From Prevotellaceae bacterium (GTDB taxonomy: Bacteria; Bacteroidota; Bacteroidia; Bacteroidales; UBA932), in contig JAIRXY010000280.1 in NCBI GenBank assembly GCA_031268055.1, forward strand, positions 1 through 9,254: 9,254 nucleotides of DNA, read 5' to 3'. Both the position numbers and the translations under genes were made by a program. Every line of letters starts with the position of its first letter. The first letter of the stretch is position 1. Positions 5,328-9,254 of the stretch are shown here, piece by piece. Below the pieces are notes generated by a model that did no database searches, was not told where the DNA came from, and worked only from the letters and a program-made list of their open reading frames with translations.

Positions 5328-5825
5328 ATGGGTGCAAGAAAAAGATTAAGAGCCGAAGAGCTCAAGGCAGAGAAGAAGTTAGTGGCGGGAGCCATACTTC
5401 GCAATTGCCCCTCGTCACCCCGCAAGATGAGGCTGGTAGCCGATTTGATACGCGGTGTTGAGGTCAACAAGGCGCTGGGTGTGCTCAAGTACACCAAAAA
5501 GCATGCTTCCAGAGACTTGGAGAAGCTCCTCAAGTCGGCAATTGCCAACTGGGAGGCCAAAAATCAGGACAGCAAGCGCAGCTTGGAGGAGGGCAACGTT
5601 TTTGTAAAAGAAATTTTTGTTGACGGAGGCCCTATGCTCAAGCGCATTTCACCGGCGCCGCAGGGACGCGCGTATCGCATCCGCAAGCGCTCCAACCATG
5701 TACACATTGTGCTGGACAACAACTTGGTGGAGGTGGTCGAAAAGGAAGAGAAAGAAGATGCAACGACAGCTGCGCTGGTAGTAGGGGCAAGCAACGAAGA
5801 AACCGTAACCGAACAAGTATCATAA
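5328..5825 (+). CDS. rplV: 50S ribosomal protein uL22 (L22) with acidic C-terminal extension
   Basis: uL22 lines the exit tunnel with uL4; its beta-hairpin forms the constriction where many stalling peptides and macrolides are sensed. The core (about 1-130) has the Bacteroidota-type start [10 protein letters not shown], the segment [15 protein letters not shown] (29-43) and the hairpin with [17 protein letters not shown] (105-121), then SNHVHIVL. From about 134 the protein continues with an acidic, low-complexity tail ([17 protein letters not shown] and on to residue 165) that E. coli uL22 (110 residues) lacks. The tail should project on the subunit surface; its role is unknown. The ATG has no SD. 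rpsC starts 9 nt after the stop. Confidence 0.97.
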   Translation: MGARKRLRAEELKAEKKLVAGAILRNCPSSPRKMRLVADLIRGVEVNKALGVLKYTKKHASRDLEKLLKSAIANWEAKNQDSKRSLEEGNVFVKEIFVDGGPMLKRISPAPQGRAYRIRKRSNHVHIVLDNNLVEVVEKEEKEDATTAALVVGASNEETVTEQVS

Positions 5826-5834
5826 AAAAGAAAT

Positions 5835-6677
5835 ATGGGACAAAAAATTAATCCGATAAGTAACCGAATAGGTATCATTCGCGGTTGGGATTCTAACTGG
5901 TACGGTGGAAGCAGGTATGCCGGCAAGATAGTTGAGGATTCAAAAATTCGCAACTACCTCAACGAGCGCCTGGCAAAGGCCAGCTTGTCGCGCATAGTGA
6001 TTGAGCGCACCCTAAAGCTCATAACGGTAACCATCAACACGGCGCGCCCGGGCGTTATCATCGGCAAGGGCGGCCAAGAGGTGGACAAGCTCAAGGAAGA
6101 GCTCAAGAAAATAACGGGAAAGGACATCCAAATCAATATTTTTGAGGTGAAGCGTCCGGAGCTGGACGCGCTGATTGTTGCCAACAACATAGCCCGTCAG
6201 GTGGAAGGGCGCATATCATACCGCCGCGCCATCAAGACTACTATGGCCTCTACGATGAGGCTGGGCGCTGAGGGCATTAAGGTACAAATCTCCGGACGGC
6301 TTGGCGGCGCAGAAATGGCGCGCTGCGAAACCATCAAGGAAGGGCGCATCCCCCTGCACACGTTCCGCGCCGACATTGACTACGCCCTTGCTGAGGCGCT
6401 TACCAAGGTAGGTCTGCTGGGTATCAAGGTGTGGGTTTGCAACGGCGAAGTTTACGGCAAGCGCGACTTGCTCCCCAACGTGGGCGTGGCAGCTAACGTT
6501 GCCGGCTTGTCGGCAGGCGGCAGCGGCGGACGCGACGACCGCTCCTACCACCGCGGTGGCGAGCGTGGCGGACGCGGCGGCGGCAACGACCGTGGTGGTC
6601 GTGGCGGCGGCGGCGGTGGCCGTGGAGGAGACCGCGACCGTCGCGGAGGACGTGGTAGTGGTGGATCAAAGAAGTAA
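5835..6677 (+). CDS. rpsC: 30S ribosomal protein uS3 (S3) with C-terminal RGG-repeat tail
   Basis: uS3 lies in the 30S head at the mRNA entry tunnel, where with uS4 and uS5 it supports mRNA unwinding. The N-terminus [13 protein letters not shown] is standard. The type II KH domain carries the GxxG loop as GKGG at 77-80 in [13 protein letters not shown]. The C-terminal S3 domain spans about 120-215, with [22 protein letters not shown] (162-183) as its signature. E. coli uS3 ends at 233; this one has 280 residues. The surplus (about 228-280) is almost only Gly, Arg and Asp with seven RGG triplets (240, 244, 247, 253, 256, 263, 270), resembling eukaryotic RGG-box RNA-binding tails. Arg and Gly codons in the tail are mixed, so the repeat appears kept at protein level rather than created by recent DNA duplication. 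rplP follows after 26 nt. Confidence 0.98.
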   Translation: MGQKINPISNRIGIIRGWDSNWYGGSRYAGKIVEDSKIRNYLNERLAKASLSRIVIERTLKLITVTINTARPGVIIGKGGQEVDKLKEELKKITGKDIQINIFEVKRPELDALIVANNIARQVEGRISYRRAIKTTMASTMRLGAEGIKVQISGRLGGAEMARCETIKEGRIPLHTFRADIDYALAEALTKVGLLGIKVWVCNGEVYGKRDLLPNVGVAANVAGLSAGGSGGRDDRSYHRGGERGGRGGGNDRGGRGGGGGGRGGDRDRRGGRGSGGSKK

Positions 6678-6703
6678 ACAAAAAAATAGCGAAGTAAAAC
6701 AAA

Positions 6704-7135
6704 ATGTTACAGCCTAAAAAGACGCAATACAGAAGAATGCAGAAGGGGAAGATGAAAGGCATTGCCCAGCGCGGCAACCAGCTTTCGTTTGGCTCTTTTG
6801 GCATCAAAACGCTGGAATCTTGCTGGATTACCGGCAAGCAAATAGAAGCCGCTCGTCAGGCCATTGTGCGCCACATGAAGCGCGAGGGCCAAATGTGGAT
6901 TCGCATATTCCCCGACAAGCCTATCACCAAAAAACCTGCCGAAGTCCGCATGGGTAAAGGTAAGGGTGCGCCCGAGGGCTTTGTTGCTCCGGTAACGCCG
7001 GGACGCATGCTGTTCGAGGTGGAGGGCGTTCCGTTTGAAATTGCACAGGAAGCGCTGCGCTTGGGCGCTCAGAAGCTGCCTGTGGGCACCAAGTTTGTGG
7101 TGCGCCGAGATTATGTAGCAGAAAAATCAGCATAA
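6704..7135 (+). CDS. rplP: 50S ribosomal protein uL16 (L16)
   Basis: uL16 is a late-assembling large-subunit protein that helps position the A-site tRNA and shape the peptidyl transferase centre. It has 143 residues (E. coli 136). It starts [19 protein letters not shown], then LSFGSFGIK (27-35), QIEAARQA (46-53), and the signature [21 protein letters not shown] (66-86), which includes the Arg at 82 that corresponds to the residue hydroxylated in E. coli. The C-terminal end is slightly longer than in E. coli. The upstream spacer is A-rich with no SD. rpmC follows after 18 nt, in the universally conserved rpsC-rplP-rpmC order. Confidence 0.98.
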   Translation: MLQPKKTQYRRMQKGKMKGIAQRGNQLSFGSFGIKTLESCWITGKQIEAARQAIVRHMKREGQMWIRIFPDKPITKKPAEVRMGKGKGAPEGFVAPVTPGRMLFEVEGVPFEIAQEALRLGAQKLPVGTKFVVRRDYVAEKSA

Positions 7136-7138
7136 ACA

Positions 7139-7144
7139 GAGGAG
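7139..7144 (+). promoter_or_regulatory. Ribosome binding site of rpmC
   Basis: GAGGAG lies 9 nt upstream of the rpmC ATG (7154) and is one of the few well-placed SD sequences in the window. It supports the rpmC start. Most neighbouring genes instead have A-rich, SD-less starts, typical of Bacteroidota. Confidence 0.7.
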
Positions 7145-7153
7145 AAAAAGTAA

Positions 7154-7357
7154 ATGAAGGCATCAGAAATCAGGGAAATGTCCACCAAGGATTTGCTGGA
7201 GAAGGTGGAAGCAGAAAAGAGCCAGCAGGCAAGAATGCGCCTCAACCACGCTGTTTCGCCGCTCGAGAACACGGGCAAAATCAAGGAAACACGCAAGAAC
7301 ATCGCGCGTATGCTTACCATCCTTCACGAACGGAAAATTAACGAGATAAAAAAGTAA
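7154..7357 (+). CDS. rpmC: 50S ribosomal protein uL29 (L29)
   Basis: uL29 is a small two-helix protein at the tunnel exit, beside uL23, and helps form the chaperone docking area. The product has 67 residues (E. coli 63). MKASEIREMSTKDLLEKVEAE forms the first helix. The second includes RMRLNHAVSPLENTGKIKETRKNIARMLTILHE, matching the family's R.....G.LEN...I...R..IAR..T.L.E pattern. It is highly charged and free of Cys and Trp, as expected. It has its own SD (GAGGAG). rpsQ follows after 12 nt. Confidence 0.96.
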   Translation: MKASEIREMSTKDLLEKVEAEKSQQARMRLNHAVSPLENTGKIKETRKNIARMLTILHERKINEIKK

Positions 7358-7369
7358 CATCTCACACAC

Positions 7370-7633
7370 ATGGAAACTATAGAAAGAAGCCTAAGAAAGG
7401 AAAGAATAGGAATTGTGACCAGCAACAAGATGGACAAATCTATCGTGGTTGCCGTGCAGCGGAAGGTAAAACATCCTGTTTACGGAAAGTTCGTTAGCCA
7501 CACCACCAAGTTCGTTGCGCACGACGAAAAGAACGAGTGCAGCGAGGGTGATACCGTGCGCATCATGGAAACCCGTCCGCTGAGCAAGAGTAAGCGTTGG
7601 AGATTAGTAGAAATTGTAGAAAAAGTAAAGTAA
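7370..7633 (+). CDS. rpsQ: 30S ribosomal protein uS17 (S17)
   Basis: uS17 is a primary 16S rRNA-binding protein of the 30S body with an OB-fold. The 87-residue product has the usual length. Its family features are [26 protein letters not shown] (14-40), then [27 protein letters not shown] (51-77), where GD.V.I.E.RPLSK.KRW is the signature. The start ATG follows a CACAC-rich spacer with no SD. rplN begins 3 nt after the stop, the tightest non-overlapping junction in the window, suggesting coupled translation. Confidence 0.97.
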   Translation: METIERSLRKERIGIVTSNKMDKSIVVAVQRKVKHPVYGKFVSHTTKFVAHDEKNECSEGDTVRIMETRPLSKSKRWRLVEIVEKVK

Positions 7634-7636
7634 GCC

Positions 7637-8002
7637 ATGATACAGCAAGAATCAAGATTACAGGTGGCGGACAACAGCGGCGCGAAGGAGGTGCTCTGCA
7701 TCCGCGTGCTGGGAGGCACCAAGAGGCGCTACGCCTCCATTGGAGACAAGATTGTGGTGAGCGTGAAAAGCGCCTCCGCCGGTGGCGATGCCAAAAAAGG
7801 CAGCATATCCAAGGCTGTTATTGTGCGCACCCACAAAGAAATTCGTCGTCCGGACGGCTCGTATATTCGTTTTGACGACAACGCCTGCGTGCTGCTCAAC
7901 GCACAGGGCGAAATTCGCGGCACCCGCATCTTTGGCCCGGTAGCCCGCGAGCTGCGCGACAACTACATGAAAATTGTGTCGTTGGCGCCCGAAGTGCTTT
8001 AA
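7637..8002 (+). CDS. rplN: 50S ribosomal protein uL14 (L14)
   Basis: uL14 lies on the intersubunit face and contacts 16S rRNA helix 14. It is also the docking site of the ribosome silencing factor RsfS. At 121 residues it has the normal length. Typical segments are [19 protein letters not shown] (1-19), the signature [21 protein letters not shown] (54-74), [10 protein letters not shown] and [13 protein letters not shown] (95-107), ending IVSLAPEVL. It opens the spc-type half of the locus (rplN-rplX-rplE-rpsN), which here continues the S10 genes without an evident break. A 58-nt A-rich spacer with a 4-bp hairpin (AGCC-AAA-GGCT, 8005-8015) separates it from rplX. Confidence 0.98.
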   Translation: MIQQESRLQVADNSGAKEVLCIRVLGGTKRRYASIGDKIVVSVKSASAGGDAKKGSISKAVIVRTHKEIRRPDGSYIRFDDNACVLLNAQGEIRGTRIFGPVARELRDNYMKIVSLAPEVL

Positions 8003-8060
8003 AAAGCCAAAGGCTAAGAAAGACAAAAAAACAAAAGGACAACTTTGAAAAGTAAAAACC

Positions 8061-8387
8061 ATGCTGGGTAAAGTAAAACTTAAAATAAAAAAAGGCGATA
8101 GCGTTACCGTAATTGCCGGCGACGACAGGGGCAAGAAGGGCCGCGTGCTCGAAGTGCTCACCGAAAAAGGCCGCGCCATTGTGGAAGGTGTAAACATGGT
8201 ATCGAAGCATACCAAGCCCAATGCAAAGCAAACGCAGGGCGGTATTATCAAGCAGGAGGCGGCAATAAACATCTCAAACCTTATGGTCAACGATGGCAGC
8301 GGAACACCCACGCGGGTGGGACGTCGCATGGGCGAAAAAGGAAAGCTGGTACGCTACGCAAAAACAACCGGAGAGGAAATTAAGTAA
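8061..8387 (+). CDS. rplX: 50S ribosomal protein uL24 (L24)
   Basis: uL24 starts 50S assembly by binding the 5' part of 23S rRNA, and it lies near the tunnel exit. The 108-residue product is of normal length. The KOW motif is at about 9-35 ([21 protein letters not shown] within it), followed by VEGVNMV.KHTKP (41-53) and [15 protein letters not shown] (60-74), all diagnostic. The ATG lies in an A-rich spacer without SD. Its TAA stop overlaps the rplE start by one base (TAATG), indicating translational coupling with rplE. Confidence 0.97.
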   Translation: MLGKVKLKIKKGDSVTVIAGDDRGKKGRVLEVLTEKGRAIVEGVNMVSKHTKPNAKQTQGGIIKQEAAINISNLMVNDGSGTPTRVGRRMGEKGKLVRYAKTTGEEIK

Positions 8388-8989
8388 TGGCAAAAAAACA
8401 ACAACCACAGGCACAAGTATACGTGGACGCAAAGGGATATATTCCATTGCTCAAAAAAAAGTACAGGGCAGAGATTGTGCCGGCCCTTGTAAAGGAATTT
8501 GGATACAAAAACGTCATGCAAGCGCCAAAGCTTGAGAAGATTGTCGTTAACCAAGGTGTTGGGGTGGCAACAGCCGATAAGAAGCTGATAGAGGTGGCCC
8601 AGAACGAGCTATCCGTCATCACCGGACAAAAGGCGCTGATAACCCGCGCCACAAAGGATATATCCAACTTCAAGCTGCGTAAAGGCATGCCGATAGGCGT
8701 AAAGGTAACGCTGCGCGGCAACAAGATGTACGAGTTCTTGGAGCGGCTGATTTGCATCTCGCTGCCTCGTACACGCGACTTTAGCGGTATCAGCGACAAG
8801 CTCGACGGCCGCGGCAACTACAACCTTGGCGTGAAGGAGCAAATTGTTTTTCCGGAAATAGATATTGAAAAGGTGACAAAGATTATGGGCTTGGAAATGA
8901 CCTTTGTTACCACTACCGAAAAGGACGAAGAAGCGTACGCCTTGCTTCGCCACTTTGGACTTCCATTTAAAAATGCAAAAAAACAGTAG
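8387..8989 (+). CDS. rplE: 50S ribosomal protein uL5 (L5)
   Basis: uL5 binds 5S rRNA with bL25 and uL18 in the central protuberance and contacts the P-site tRNA. The product has 200 residues (E. coli 179). The excess is mainly a Gln/Lys N-terminal extension ([18 protein letters not shown]) plus a few residues at the C-terminus. Core features are [14 protein letters not shown] (46-59), [23 protein letters not shown] (78-100) and [16 protein letters not shown] (103-120), followed by the signature [11 protein letters not shown] (126-136). Start choice: the ATG at 8387 shares a base with the rplX stop. A downstream start would remove only the extension, so the extension is plausible but not proved. 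rpsN begins 8 nt after the stop. Confidence 0.97.
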   Translation: MAKKQQPQAQVYVDAKGYIPLLKKKYRAEIVPALVKEFGYKNVMQAPKLEKIVVNQGVGVATADKKLIEVAQNELSVITGQKALITRATKDISNFKLRKGMPIGVKVTLRGNKMYEFLERLICISLPRTRDFSGISDKLDGRGNYNLGVKEQIVFPEIDIEKVTKIMGLEMTFVTTTEKDEEAYALLRHFGLPFKNAKKQ

Positions 8990-8997
8990 ATAGAACA

Positions 8998-9254
8998 ATG
9001 GCAAAAGAATGCATGAAGGCGCGCGAGGTAAAGCGCGCGAAGCTGGTGGCAAAATACGCCGAGAAGCGCAAGGCGCTCAAGGAGGCGGGAGATTACGTGG
9101 GGCTGTCGAAGCTGCCCAAGAACTCAAGCCCGGTACGTCTGCACAATCGCTGCTCGCTCACCGGACGCCCCAAAGGATACATTCGCCAGTTTGGGATTAG
9201 CCGTATCACTTTTAGAGAGATGGCCAGCCAGGGGTTGATACCCGGCGTGAAGAA
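8998..9254 (+). CDS. rpsN: 30S ribosomal protein uS14 (S14), 3' end beyond window
   Basis: uS14 sits in the 30S head and helps late assembly near uS3 and uS10. The open frame starts at ATG 8998 ([20 protein letters not shown]) and is still open at the last base, giving 85 residues of an expected 89 or so. The signature [20 protein letters not shown] leads into the C-terminal [20 protein letters not shown]. This is the long, zinc-free (C-) form: the CxxC pairs of the zinc-binding short form are absent. The spc-operon position after rplE is canonical. Confidence 0.96.
   Translation, partial: MAKECMKAREVKRAKLVAKYAEKRKALKEAGDYVGLSKLPKNSSPVRLHNRCSLTGRPKGYIRQFGISRITFREMASQGLIPGVK

Noticed and set aside
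6493..6837. Minus-strand frame rich in His/Arg, and a plus-strand frame rich in Ala/Val (6499-6717), over the end of rpsC.
   Set aside because: Both are frame shadows of the Gly/Arg repeat in uS3; their low-complexity composition follows directly from GGC/CGT-type codons.
7658..8329. Long minus-strand open frame (about 223 codons) opposite rplN and rplX.
   Set aside because: It lies antisense to two unmistakable ribosomal protein genes, its translation resembles no known family, and such frames arise easily opposite G+C-biased codons.

Overview
The window is a segment of the universally conserved S10-spc ribosomal protein locus, with every gene on the + strand. It runs from the last 44 codons of fusA (EF-G) to an uS14 gene cut by the right edge. 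The protein sequences point to the phylum Bacteroidota: uL3 carries a GASSYPSRV segment in place of the E. coli Gln-containing loop, uL22 begins MGARKR, uL2 has DHPMGGGEG, and the gene starts mostly lack a Shine-Dalgarno (SD) sequence and are preceded by A-rich spacers. I cannot name a genus from the sequence alone.

Left part (1-1380): the fusA 3' end is normally followed directly by rpsJ. Here about 1.2 kb lies between them, holding orf1 (a 172-residue secreted protein of unknown function, GTG start) and pyrE (orotate phosphoribosyltransferase), which overlap by 4 nt. A 9-bp direct repeat, TAAGGACGA, lies at both ends of this insert. Removing the insert together with one copy would leave an ordinary 21-nt fusA-rpsJ spacer. 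The 5' flank of orf1 contains mutually exclusive inverted repeats that put its start codon in a loop.

Centre and right (1381-9254): rpsJ, rplC, rplD, rplW, rplB, rpsS, then a second insertion (orf2, a 192-residue secreted protein), then rplV, rpsC, rplP, rpmC, rpsQ, rplN, rplX, rplE and rpsN (partial). The ribosomal gene order is canonical, with short spacers and no convincing terminator. These proteins build the small- and large-subunit cores, including the tunnel-exit proteins uL22, uL23, uL29 and uL24.

The most unusual point is that orf1 and orf2 are clearly paralogous. They share QTEHY(L/I)G, HNRW, GWLTGF and GLFGQ in the same order, yet sit at two separate junctions of the translation locus about 4 kb apart. 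A family of small exported, possibly beta-barrel, proteins thus appears to be embedded in, and probably co-transcribed with, the ribosomal operon. Other notable points are an RGG-repeat tail on uS3, an acidic tail on uL22, and a minute SD-plus-ATG reading frame folded in a hairpin between rpsJ and rplC. No stretch longer than 300 bases lacks a gene, and I saw no tRNA, rRNA, CRISPR array or transposase.
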